A DNA stretch of 64,000 bases from Lachnospiraceae bacterium (GTDB lineage Bacteria > Bacillota > Clostridia > Lachnospirales > Lachnospiraceae): positions 52,142 through 116,141 of the forward strand of contig JAGAQG010000051.1 in NCBI GenBank assembly GCA_017622875.1, read 5' to 3'. Positions 36,905 through 45,580 of the stretch are shown one piece after another (position 1 is the stretch's first letter; every line of letters begins with the position of its first letter). The translations under genes and the position numbers were made by a program. The notes beneath the pieces were generated by a model. That model was not told the origin of the DNA, made no database searches, and saw nothing but the letters and a program-made list of their open reading frames with translations.

Positions 36905-38035
36905 TTAATAATTTAATACGCTCTGAACCTCTGAGCTCTCAAGATTTTCTGCATCGATCCATACATGCTCCGTACAGATATTTTCTTCATTTCCCATATT
37001 GGTAATGGAACGGGCTGCAGCAACCACCGTTGCATATCCGATACTGTACGGATCCTGAGCCATAGTTCCCACAAGCAAATTTCCTACTTCGGTAATAATC
37101 TTTTCACTGGTATCAAATCCGACAATCTTAAAGTTTACTTCTTCAAGCCCTTTGGCATAATCGATGACCATTTCCGTCGTCTGTTTGTCAGTACAGATGA
37201 TTCCTGCAAGGTCATCATACTTTGCCAGAAGTTCTGATAAGATTTCCGATTCACTTCTTTCTTCCTGAGCTGCATAAACAATCTCTACGAACTGGATGTT
37301 CTTATCGTTATAATTCTGTGTCATTTCATCAATGATTGCCTGCTTTCTTACCTGAGCACTCTGAGTCAAAGAATTGTGTACAAGAATTGCAACCTTTCCT
37401 TCATAGTCAATTGCTTCAAACATTTTCTTTGCCGCTTCTGAAGCTGCTGCTCTGTTATCAGTTGCAACAACTGTCTCTGTCAGCTGACTGTCATCCGGTG
37501 TGTCAAAGGCAATGGTCTTGATTCCATTGTTCTTCGCCATATCCATCTGTGTTTTACATGAGGAAGCATCTGTAAACGCTACACAGAGAGCATCCGGAGC
37601 TTTGTCCAAAAACTGGTCAATGATATTGATCTGCTCGATTACATCTTCCCCCTTCGGTGCATCAAAGGAAAGCTTAATCTTGCTTTTTCCTGTATATCCT
37701 AATGCAGTATTTAAATCTGCGATTGCCTGAACCGCACCTTTTTCTACCACATCCCAATAGCTGTTCTTAGAGTTAGTGGCTACCATAGCAATGTCAGTTC
37801 CGGCTTCCAGGGCAATCCCTTCTACAGAAAGATAATCTGTTCCATTGATCATCAATGATTTTTTCGGTTCTGTCTCTTCTGCCTCCGGTATTTCCTCTAC
37901 GATCGCTTCTGTTTCCACTTCCACAGTCTCAGCCGCTGGTGTTTTTTCTTCCGTAACTTCTTCTGTCGGTGTACATCCTGTGAGTAAAATTGCTGCAAGT
38001 GTTGCTGTTATATAAAATTTAGATAATTTTACCAT
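36905..38035 (-). CDS. Sugar ABC substrate-binding lipoprotein (ribose type), orphan
   Basis: Periplasmic-binding-protein family 4 lipoprotein, 376 residues. The signal peptide ends in the lipobox ILLTGC (Cys21), followed by an acidic, Thr/Glu-rich linker (about 22-60). The ligand domain has IAMVATNSKNSYWDVVEKGA, IAFDTPDDSQLTETVVATDN, and VAILVHNSLTQ. No permease is adjacent; the nearest ABC system (45581-50322) has its own binding protein. It may feed that transporter with a different ligand. A -10 box (38103-38108) in the 140-base gap before it suggests it can be transcribed separately. Confidence 0.9.
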   Translation of the reverse strand: MVKLSKFYITATLAAILLTGCTPTEEVTEEKTPAAETVEVETEAIVEEIPEAEETEPKKSLMINGTDYLSVEGIALEAGTDIAMVATNSKNSYWDVVEKGAVQAIADLNTALGYTGKSKIKLSFDAPKGEDVIEQINIIDQFLDKAPDALCVAFTDASSCKTQMDMAKNNGIKTIAFDTPDDSQLTETVVATDNRAAASEAAKKMFEAIDYEGKVAILVHNSLTQSAQVRKQAIIDEMTQNYNDKNIQFVEIVYAAQEERSESEILSELLAKYDDLAGIICTDKQTTEMVIDYAKGLEEVNFKIVGFDTSEKIITEVGNLLVGTMAQDPYSIGYATVVAAARSITNMGNEENICTEHVWIDAENLESSEVQSVLNY

Positions 38036-38175
38036 ATTTCGTCCTTTCTTTCTATTGAAATCATAAAATTCTAAAATTACTTTAAATCTGAAATCAATAT
38101 CGATTATACACGAAAATTATGAAATTTCTATGGATAATTCACGGGAAAAACCTTAATTTTCCCTTAAGAAGCCAC

Positions 38176-39684
38176 CTACATCACAGGATATAATGGTTTT
38201 AATGCCTCATAAGCCGCATCAAAGACCTTTTTTTGTTTATCATACACCCCTTTTACCGATACGTTTGGCATAATTGGCTCGCTAAAGGTAAGAAACTTAT
38301 TGATTGCATGGAAATCTTCATACGCCCCACAGCCTACCCCTGCGATGACTGCTGCCGCAATGGAGGTAGACTCTTCCATATAGTTCGGACGCTTCATTGG
38401 AATTCCAAGCACATCCGCCAGAATCTGCGCCACAATCTTTCCTTTTGCTCCTCCGCCAGTCAGGATCATCTTTTCCACCGGAATGTTTTTTCTATGGGCC
38501 TGTAAGATTAAATCCATATTCATGGCAACACCTTCCAATACCGCGCGGATATAATCTCCTTTTTCATGATACATTCGGATACCAAGAAAACTGCCTGACG
38601 CATCCGGATTCCATCTTGGAGAGCGCTCCCCAGCTAAATATGGCAGAAAGATCAGACCATCCGCCCCTGCCGGTGACTGCTCTGCCAGAAGATTAATGGA
38701 TTCCCAGGAATTTCTTCCAAGCTCCTTCGCTTTTTCTATTTCTTCATGACAGAACGTATTTTTAATATAGGAATAAGCACTTCCTGCTGACTGCATGGTT
38801 CCACAAGGTACATATTTTCCTGGAATTACATGCGCAAAGCACATGCACACTTTTGCATCATCCAATACCTTCTCATCGGTTGTTCCTGCAATCCATGCAG
38901 AGGTTCCAAAACATAAGAACATTTCTCCGGCATCGACACACCCTGCACCGAGAGCTGAGCATGCACCGTCTCCTCCGCCGCAAACTACCTTTGTCTGTGT
39001 CGTCAGTCCCAATTCCTTTGCAGCTTCTTCAGTTAATTTTCCAATCACATCACTGGACGCATGGATTTTTGGAAGCTTTTCTTCAGAAATTCCAGCTGCA
39101 TCAAGTACTTCCTTTGCCCAGCACTGTTTTGTCAGGTCATAAGCATTGGTTCCTGACGCATCTGAATGGTCTGTGACAAATTTCCCAGTCATACGATAAA
39201 TAATATAATCTTTTACCTGAAGCATCTGGTAAGTTTTTTCATATACTTCAGGCTCATTGTCACGAATCCACATGAATTTCTCAATACTGTAGGACGGGCT
39301 GAGCGGATGACCTAAAAGATCATAGTAATTCAGACCTGCCAGCTTTTCTTCCAGTTCCTTTGCCTGGCATTTCGCACGGGTATCCGCCCAGATCATTGCA
39401 GGCCGAAGAACCTTTCCCTCGTTATCAACTACCAGACAGCACTGCATCTGTGCTGAAAAAGAAACCGCCAGAATATCCTCCGGTGCAATCCCTTCCATGA
39501 TTTCCCTGGTACATATACAAACTGCATTCCACCAGTCTTCCGGATTCTGCTCTGCTTTTCCGCCTTCACCGTAATACACCTCATAAGCTGCATGTGCACT
39601 TTTGATCAATTTTCCCTCCACTGCAAACAGCGTCGCTTTGTTTCCGGAGGTTCCAATATCGTGAGCAAGTAAATATTTTCCCAT
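38176..39684 (-). CDS. FGGY family carbohydrate kinase (xylulokinase-like)
   Basis: ATP-dependent sugar kinase of 502 residues. The N-terminal phosphate loop is AHDIGTSGNKATLF. The second domain has VVCGGGDGACSALGAG (catalytic Asp in GGGDGA) and the adenosine motif MILTGGGAKGKIVAQILADV. The DTRA motif (IWADTRAKCQAKEL) fits ketose kinases of the xylulokinase branch. Context (FucI, FucU) would also suit a D-ribulo- or L-fuculokinase role. It is 9 bases after the second FGGY kinase. Confidence 0.88.
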   Translation of the reverse strand: MGKYLLAHDIGTSGNKATLFAVEGKLIKSAHAAYEVYYGEGGKAEQNPEDWWNAVCICTREIMEGIAPEDILAVSFSAQMQCCLVVDNEGKVLRPAMIWADTRAKCQAKELEEKLAGLNYYDLLGHPLSPSYSIEKFMWIRDNEPEVYEKTYQMLQVKDYIIYRMTGKFVTDHSDASGTNAYDLTKQCWAKEVLDAAGISEEKLPKIHASSDVIGKLTEEAAKELGLTTQTKVVCGGGDGACSALGAGCVDAGEMFLCFGTSAWIAGTTDEKVLDDAKVCMCFAHVIPGKYVPCGTMQSAGSAYSYIKNTFCHEEIEKAKELGRNSWESINLLAEQSPAGADGLIFLPYLAGERSPRWNPDASGSFLGIRMYHEKGDYIRAVLEGVAMNMDLILQAHRKNIPVEKMILTGGGAKGKIVAQILADVLGIPMKRPNYMEESTSIAAAVIAGVGCGAYEDFHAINKFLTFSEPIMPNVSVKGVYDKQKKVFDAAYEALKPLYPVM

Positions 39685-39693
39685 GAAATGCTC

Positions 39694-41049
39694 CTATTCA
39701 TACTTGATTCTGCTCTGTGCCTCTGCAAGATTTTTTACCAATCCTGCGGCTACCATGGAATACAATGCCGCACCGTAGGCTGCTTCCTCTTTACATGCCG
39801 GAATTTTCATCTTCATTCCATACATTTCCTCTGCCAGTTCACGCATCAATGTATTTCTTCTGATTCCATTACCGGAGCCTACAAGGCTGACCGCTTTATT
39901 TCCTGTCTTTTCACACATTGCAAGATACATTTCCTGAAGCTCCTCCAAAATACCGCCTATCATTCCAACCGTCATAGCTCCCGGATTAAAATTTTCGATT
40001 CCAATATTCTCAATCTTTCCGCGTTCCTTCGGATTACTTCTTGTACCAGAAAATGTAGTTTTGATCTTCCAGCTCTTATCTTTACCAGACTCTGCCAGAA
40101 ACGCTCTTGCCTGATTTTCCATCTGGGCATAAAGAGAATCTTCAGTGCCACAGACTTCTCTGTAGAACTGCTCTAACATTGCGTAAGCACGTCCGCCGCA
40201 AAGGCCACATCCGACTAACAGCTTTGTACCTTCCACACATGGACGAAGTTCTACAGAACCTTCACATTCCACAAAACTTTCTGTTCCTACAGAAATCTGG
40301 CTTCCAGTTCCAACATTCAGAAGTACTGTATTACAAAGGTCATTTACAGAGCCAAGAACGCTTGCCTGATTGTCCCCGAGGGAAACCATCACTGGAATTC
40401 CGGCTTCTGTATGTCCCATAATTTCATGTTCTATTAAAATTTCCGGCAGATAGCTTAAATCTACTCCCAAAGCCTCTAACGCTTCTCTGTAAAAATCACC
40501 TTTTTCCAGATCAAAGCATCCCCAGCTGGCTGCCATATCCACTGCGATTACAGGCGCTTTTCTTCCACAAAGCTTCATCCCGATGTAATCACTGATGGTA
40601 GACATCTTCACTGCTTCCTTTGGAATCATTCCGTTTTTCTGCAGATAGAAATGTGAAATCAGACCATAGCCTGAGGCTGCCGCGCCACCGGCCTTTTTCA
40701 TATATTCCGCATAAGTAACACCATCTTCCAGCATTTCGTTACCGCAGCCATCCTGCCAGATATAAGCAGGGCTTACTGCATTACCCTCTGCATCTACGTA
40801 GAGCATTCCGTGCATCTGACCAGTCAGACCAATGCTGTCCGGTGCTCCACACTCTTCTGTCAATTCATCCACTGCTGTTTTTGTAATCTGATACAGCTTC
40901 TGCGGGTCCTGAACTTTTGAAGCCTGAATATGGCCTTCCAAAAATCCATGATGTGCAATGGTACGTGTACCAATTGCTTCTCCGCTCTCCCCATCAATCA
41001 TGATCACACTGATGGTGGTGGTTCCTATGTCAATCCCCATAATTCTCAT
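39694..41049 (-). CDS. FGGY family kinase (sedoheptulokinase-like)
   Basis: Kinase of 451 residues, shorter than the neighbouring 502-residue paralogue. Its phosphate loop is GIDIGTTTISVIMID. Domain II carries VMVSLGDNQASVLGSV (catalytic Asp in GDNQA) and VSLVGSGNGIRRNTLMREL. SIGLTGQMHGMLYVD and IWQDGCGNEML match the sedoheptulokinase (CARKL-like) branch better than xylulo- or fuculokinase, so a C7 ketose or an unusual ketose is possible. The presence of two different FGGY kinases in one operon suggests two ketose substrates or two steps. Confidence 0.85.
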   Translation of the reverse strand: MRIMGIDIGTTTISVIMIDGESGEAIGTRTIAHHGFLEGHIQASKVQDPQKLYQITKTAVDELTEECGAPDSIGLTGQMHGMLYVDAEGNAVSPAYIWQDGCGNEMLEDGVTYAEYMKKAGGAAASGYGLISHFYLQKNGMIPKEAVKMSTISDYIGMKLCGRKAPVIAVDMAASWGCFDLEKGDFYREALEALGVDLSYLPEILIEHEIMGHTEAGIPVMVSLGDNQASVLGSVNDLCNTVLLNVGTGSQISVGTESFVECEGSVELRPCVEGTKLLVGCGLCGGRAYAMLEQFYREVCGTEDSLYAQMENQARAFLAESGKDKSWKIKTTFSGTRSNPKERGKIENIGIENFNPGAMTVGMIGGILEELQEMYLAMCEKTGNKAVSLVGSGNGIRRNTLMRELAEEMYGMKMKIPACKEEAAYGAALYSMVAAGLVKNLAEAQSRIKYE

Positions 41050-41060
41050 AAACGGTTCTC

Positions 41061-42086
41061 CTACCTTTCAATCACTGTTCCTTTTACCCGGTAGACATGT
41101 GGACGCCATGTACCGCCTGCCTCTGTCTGTTTACGCAGACAATCAAAGATCTGCTCAGACATTTTCAAAAAATCCTGTTTCAAAGTGATGATTCCATAAC
41201 CTTCCGCCCCAGGAAATTCATCTACCATCGCAGCTCGATGTCTTCTTCTGTGACTTTTTGCTTCACGTTCAAAGAGCATTCCAAGCTCTCCAACACCATA
41301 AAGAATGGCATCGCATTCCTCCATTTCCTCTAAAATGCGCTCAATCATTGGTGTCGGTAATTCTTCCAGGTGGTTATGATACTGATACGGAATTCTCCAA
41401 ATCGGCGCATCCGGTGCGCACTTTTTAAAGGTTTCTTCACGTACCTTAATACTCCTGACCTGGTGCTCATCCCATCCAATATATCCAAATCGTTCACAGC
41501 CTTCGGACTCCAGTTTTTCATAAAGCTTCTCTATCGCATCCTGATTGTCAAGGCAGATGGCATCCGCGTATTCACTTTGAAAACTTGTATCAAAAAGAAC
41601 GATATTCATGCCGAGGCCGCGGAGCTTTCGAAGCTCATTTTCGCTGATCTCCATATCCTCCAGCCAGAGCACCGCATTTCGAAGGTCCTTTTCGTAAATC
41701 TGGAAAAGGCACTGCTCCAGAGACATGTTTCTGGATTTCTGCTTATAAAGCACCAGAGAATTCATCTCCTCCGCAGTGGTCTGAAACGCATCAATGAACC
41801 ATGAGAAGAAATTATTCTGGGCCGGTGCCACCAGCGTTATGATATCCATATCGCCGGCTCTGGCACCATAATGCAGCGCAACCCTTGTTCCGCTTCCCTG
41901 AATTCGTTCAATGATATGCTCTTCCTCCAGAAGCTCCAGAGCCTTTCGCACGGTTACGCGGCTGACCCCAAGCTCCTCAGAGAGCTTTCTCTCCGGCGGA
42001 ATCGAATCTCCGTCCCGGTAGATGTCCTCATAGATCATTCGGCATATTTTCTTTTTGACACTATAATATAGACTTTTTTCTATCAC
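41061..42086 (-). CDS. GntR-type regulator with sugar-binding domain (AraR-like)
   Basis: A 341-residue regulator. The N-terminal winged helix is of GntR type (IPPERKLSEELGVSRVTVRKAL, shortened; then LEEEHIIERIQGSGTRV). The C-terminal 250 residues resemble the LacI/periplasmic-binding fold (ITLVAPAQNNFFSW; FGYIGWDEHQVRSIKVR), as in AraR. The start is GTG at 42086 with GGGAG upstream. It sits inside the operon between the radical enzyme and the kinases and probably represses it through the palindrome at 45392-45416 (inference). Confidence 0.9.
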   Translation of the reverse strand: MIEKSLYYSVKKKICRMIYEDIYRDGDSIPPERKLSEELGVSRVTVRKALELLEEEHIIERIQGSGTRVALHYGARAGDMDIITLVAPAQNNFFSWFIDAFQTTAEEMNSLVLYKQKSRNMSLEQCLFQIYEKDLRNAVLWLEDMEISENELRKLRGLGMNIVLFDTSFQSEYADAICLDNQDAIEKLYEKLESEGCERFGYIGWDEHQVRSIKVREETFKKCAPDAPIWRIPYQYHNHLEELPTPMIERILEEMEECDAILYGVGELGMLFEREAKSHRRRHRAAMVDEFPGAEGYGIITLKQDFLKMSEQIFDCLRKQTEAGGTWRPHVYRVKGTVIER

Positions 42087-42098
42087 GTTTTCTCCCGC

Positions 42099-44489
42099 TT
42101 ATGCTTCCATAGCTGTAGAATTCGGGTCCAGACGTTTGATGATATCTTCCTGAATTTCCGGTGAAAGATCGAGGAAGTTTACGAAGGTTCCGTGGATTCG
42201 TACAATGTATACACCGCTTGGAGCATATTTCTTCGGATCTGCTAAAACTTTTCTGAGCATTTCCGGAGTTGTTACATTTACATATAAGTAGAATGGCTGT
42301 ACTTTCTTGTCATCACATTCATTGAAGAATAATGGTGTGAAGATCTTAGTCTTAAATTCCAGACCTTTTTCTTCCATTGTTTCGCCTTTGAAGTATCCTG
42401 GATTGATACCAAAGTGTGAAGCATAACCACCGTTCATTACTTCGAATGGAAGTTTACGGTTGGAAAGCATTCTCATGCCAAGACCGCCGGATGCATCTCC
42501 GTATAATGGGTCAACACCGTAGTTCATCATTTCTCTTGCGCTTCTTCCGTCTGGTGTTGCGCCAATCCAGTAACCGTAAGTCAAATGTGTAGATGGTGAA
42601 GAGAAGTCCGGTCTGAATGGATTTCCAAGATAGTTCTTCTTAGAAGCAACCATATCAGCCACTTTCTTAGCGATGATTGTAGCTTCTTTATCAACCGTTT
42701 CAATGTTATTACCAAATTTATCACATTCCAGTAAGTACTGATGCATTTCTTCGTCGTTTTCGAAGTTTGTGCGAAGTGCTTCTAAAAGTCTGTCTGCATC
42801 TTCAGGTCTTTCTTCCAGTAATGTATCAATTGCAATGAAAGAATCTGCAAGTACGCTGACACCGTGAATCAGACATCCGCTTCCATTGTATTTTGTACCC
42901 TGTTCGTTCTTATCACGCATATCAACGCCGCTTTCAATACCGCCCATCATTGCTGATAAGAATGGCACCTGATATAAGCTGAGTGCTGTAGAGCATCCGT
43001 TTGCAGCTTTTACCATTTCATCTACATAGAAATCAAGTTCTTTATAATATACTTCACGGATATTCTTTAAGAGATCCAGGTTATTGTCATAGCCTAATTC
43101 TGCTCTTGTCTTACCAATCTGAGCACCTGTGATTTCTGATTTACCATCCTGAAGAACTAATTCCAGCACCTTTGGAAGGCTTAACCAGCTGTTTGTTGTA
43201 TTGGCATTGTCTTTACCCATGATCAGTGGTTCCTGACATCCTGCAACAGAGTAATCAGCTAAATCTTCTTCTGCAACACCATTTGCTCTTAATACCTCGA
43301 ACAATGCATCATCATTGAAAAGGGATGGTGTCAGCACGCCCGGTGTAAAGAAGAAACGTCCCATTTCTTTGTATACTTCATCCGGTGTATTCTTATGTAA
43401 TTTTACAGACAGAATCGGCTGTGGCAGGTTCATATCATAATATGCATCAAATAATGCAAAGGAAGTAGGATTTGTTAAATCGTTCCCTGCTGCGTCTCTT
43501 CCGCCGATGATCAGGTTCTGCGAAATTGCCCAGCTTCTGTCAGCTACGTTGTAGAATACCAGTAAGTGTTTTAAAAGTGCTGCTGCCATATCGCGGTCTA
43601 AATCTTCTTTTGCACGATATGGTTCGAAAATTCTGTCTGCATTACCTACAGAGAATGCAAATGGGTTTGGTGTCTGTTCCAAGCACATGGTCTGCCAGCA
43701 GAGAATGAAGGACTGGATTGCTTCATAGAGATTTTCAGCCCCCTTTGCAGGAACCTTCTTTAAGGTAGCTGCCATTAATTCATAGCGTTCTTTTGCTTTT
43801 CCTTCGCTGCTTGCTGCTTTTTCTTCTGCTATTGCAGCATATCTTTCTGCAAGGATCAGCATTGCTCCTACAGAAATTTTCATAGCTTCATAATATGTTT
43901 TTTTCTTTTCATCCGTGCAGGCAGCCTGATTTTCTTCAAGCTTTGCTAAAATACCTTCTGCGCCGATTGCCAGGAACTGTCTTACGTCAGGAATTACATG
44001 ACCAGTTACCTGTTCCACGAAGAATACAACTTCTTTTGTATATTTTTCCGCCGGATCGTAAGCAGCTGTCAATGCTTTTGCAAAATCATTTTTTCCATAG
44101 TATTTCTTTACATGGTCGATTCTTTCCTGTGTAATATCTCCGATTGGATCGATATCTCCAAATACTGCGATCGGATCGCAATATCCTTCGAATGTCTTTA
44201 CCGTAAAGGATGGATTGATCAGCGCGTAGGAACGTGCAAATGCGTCATCCTGAGTTCCTGCGAACACATGGTAATCTCCAAGTGTCAGCGGAATCTTCTT
44301 CATTACTTCTTCCTGAGTTTTTGCGATACGGATACAATCCGGTTCGTCTTTATATTTTTCATCACATTCCATGCCGATTTCTTTTGCCAGGAACCAGCCT
44401 TCCAGATGATTTAATGCACGTTCTTCTTTAAAACGTTCTTTTGCCAATACAGTTAATTCGTTTGCGTCGTAAATCTGATGAATTTTCAT
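42099..44489 (-). CDS. Glycyl radical enzyme of unassigned substrate
   Basis: Pyruvate-formate-lyase superfamily enzyme of 796 residues. The PFL-like domain has YSVAGCQEPLIMG with the thiyl Cys418 and Glu420, the Cys-x-Glu pair typical of dehydratase and lyase branches. The C-terminal glycyl radical motif is IVRIHGTFVNF with Gly767. It departs from the common RVxGY form, with Thr for Tyr. GGRDAAGND resembles glycerol/propanediol dehydratases, but I see no full match. The activase is encoded 18 bases upstream and sugar kinases follow, so the substrate is likely a sugar, polyol or sugar derivative. No microcompartment gene is present. Confidence 0.9.
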   Translation of the reverse strand: MKIHQIYDANELTVLAKERFKEERALNHLEGWFLAKEIGMECDEKYKDEPDCIRIAKTQEEVMKKIPLTLGDYHVFAGTQDDAFARSYALINPSFTVKTFEGYCDPIAVFGDIDPIGDITQERIDHVKKYYGKNDFAKALTAAYDPAEKYTKEVVFFVEQVTGHVIPDVRQFLAIGAEGILAKLEENQAACTDEKKKTYYEAMKISVGAMLILAERYAAIAEEKAASSEGKAKERYELMAATLKKVPAKGAENLYEAIQSFILCWQTMCLEQTPNPFAFSVGNADRIFEPYRAKEDLDRDMAAALLKHLLVFYNVADRSWAISQNLIIGGRDAAGNDLTNPTSFALFDAYYDMNLPQPILSVKLHKNTPDEVYKEMGRFFFTPGVLTPSLFNDDALFEVLRANGVAEEDLADYSVAGCQEPLIMGKDNANTTNSWLSLPKVLELVLQDGKSEITGAQIGKTRAELGYDNNLDLLKNIREVYYKELDFYVDEMVKAANGCSTALSLYQVPFLSAMMGGIESGVDMRDKNEQGTKYNGSGCLIHGVSVLADSFIAIDTLLEERPEDADRLLEALRTNFENDEEMHQYLLECDKFGNNIETVDKEATIIAKKVADMVASKKNYLGNPFRPDFSSPSTHLTYGYWIGATPDGRSAREMMNYGVDPLYGDASGGLGMRMLSNRKLPFEVMNGGYASHFGINPGYFKGETMEEKGLEFKTKIFTPLFFNECDDKKVQPFYLYVNVTTPEMLRKVLADPKKYAPSGVYIVRIHGTFVNFLDLSPEIQEDIIKRLDPNSTAMEA

Positions 44490-44507
44490 CTCATTTTCCC
44501 CCTTTAA

Positions 44508-45380
44508 TTATGTACGAATACAATTTACGCCATGTTCTGCCATGACCGTTTCAAAATGTTTTACCGTTGCCGGCGAAATACTTCCTCTCGCCATTTTATA
44601 TTCCATTCCGCACTGTTCCCACTTGCCTTTGCCAAATTCATGGTAGCGTAAAAACTCCACCTTTGTTTTCTGACAATCCATGTTTTCCTCAAACAGTTTT
44701 CCAAAACCTTCTGCATCTTCCGGGCTGTCATTAAAACCAGGAATCAGCGGTACACGGATCAGCATATCGGGGTGTACAGCGGAAATTGTTTTCAAGTTTT
44801 CTACGGTCCATCGGTTCGTTACCCCCAGCCATTTGGTGTGTTTCTCATCATCATAATGTTTCACATCCATAATCCACTGTTCTACCAACGGTACCAGTTC
44901 CTTCATCCTTGGATGAGTCCCATTGCTTTCAATAGCGCGGTGAATTCCTGCTTCTCCAAGCTTCTCCAAAAATTCTTTGACTGCATCAAACTGCATGGTA
45001 ATTTCGCCGCCTGTCAGCGTGACACCACCGCCATCAAAGAACATGGATTTTGAAGAAATGCATTCTGCCACCAGTTCATCCACTTCGTACTCTTTGTGCG
45101 ATAATTGAATTCCTTTTTGTCTTCTCTTTTTGGTACATGGTTTTTCCAGACATATCTCGCACTGCGCTCTGTCAAGTTCCCCATTTTTGACAGCTCCTAA
45201 CGGACAGCAGCTTTCCGCCAGCCATTCTTTGTTTACCACCAGTGTACCTTTCATGGACATTCCTTCCGGATTAGAACACCACGGACATTTCATGTTGCAG
45301 CCCTGCAGATGAAAGATCAGTCGGTTTCCCTGTCCATCCTGGGAATAATTAAATCCTTTCTGAAATATTTTCAGTTTCAT
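44508..45380 (-). CDS. Glycyl-radical enzyme activating protein (radical SAM)
   Basis: Radical-SAM activase of 290 residues that installs the glycyl radical on the partner encoded next to it. The SAM cluster motif is GCNMKCPWC (Cys28, Cys32, Cys35), followed by GGGVTLTGGE for SAM binding. Between them lies a reduced ferredoxin-like insert with only five cysteines (58, 59, 74, 77, 82), where many activases have eight for two extra clusters. It is the first gene of the operon, 12 bases after a 25-base palindrome. Confidence 0.93.
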   Translation of the reverse strand: MKLKIFQKGFNYSQDGQGNRLIFHLQGCNMKCPWCSNPEGMSMKGTLVVNKEWLAESCCPLGAVKNGELDRAQCEICLEKPCTKKRRQKGIQLSHKEYEVDELVAECISSKSMFFDGGGVTLTGGEITMQFDAVKEFLEKLGEAGIHRAIESNGTHPRMKELVPLVEQWIMDVKHYDDEKHTKWLGVTNRWTVENLKTISAVHPDMLIRVPLIPGFNDSPEDAEGFGKLFEENMDCQKTKVEFLRYHEFGKGKWEQCGMEYKMARGSISPATVKHFETVMAEHGVNCIRT

Positions 45381-45391
45381 ACCCGCTCCTT

Positions 45392-45416
45392 ATTGGTATT
45401 ATTGTTTAATACCAAT
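45392..45416. promoter_or_regulatory. Palindromic operator of the glycyl radical operon
   Basis: Perfect 10-base arms ATTGGTATTA and TAATACCAAT separated by 5 bases, just upstream of the activase gene. It is the natural target for the GntR-type regulator at 41061-42086. I saw no second copy. Confidence 0.65.
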
Positions 45417-45496
45417 TGTTTTAAAAAAATATGTACAGTATTATTATATACATCCGTTCATACTCTCGTCAATCTATATATTTATAAATTCAAAAA

Positions 45497-45523
45497 AAGG
45501 TGCCCCGCAATGCGGAGCACCTT
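45497..45523 (-). terminator. Terminator of the ribose-type ABC operon
   Basis: Stem AAGGTGC-CCGC/GCGG-GCACCTT with a one-base mismatch. The minus exit is TTTTTTTG. It isolates the ABC operon from the activase gene. Confidence 0.88.
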
Positions 45524-45580
45524 AAAATACTTATGTTAGATTTTCATCAATATCAAACTCAATGGTCTGACATCCACGAA

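Noticed and set aside
42099-44489. Identification of the glycyl radical enzyme as a B12-independent propanediol dehydratase
   Set aside because: fucI lies nearby and would fit fucose to propanediol, but there is no fuculose-phosphate aldolase, aldehyde dehydrogenase or microcompartment shell gene, and the radical motif differs. The substrate is left open.
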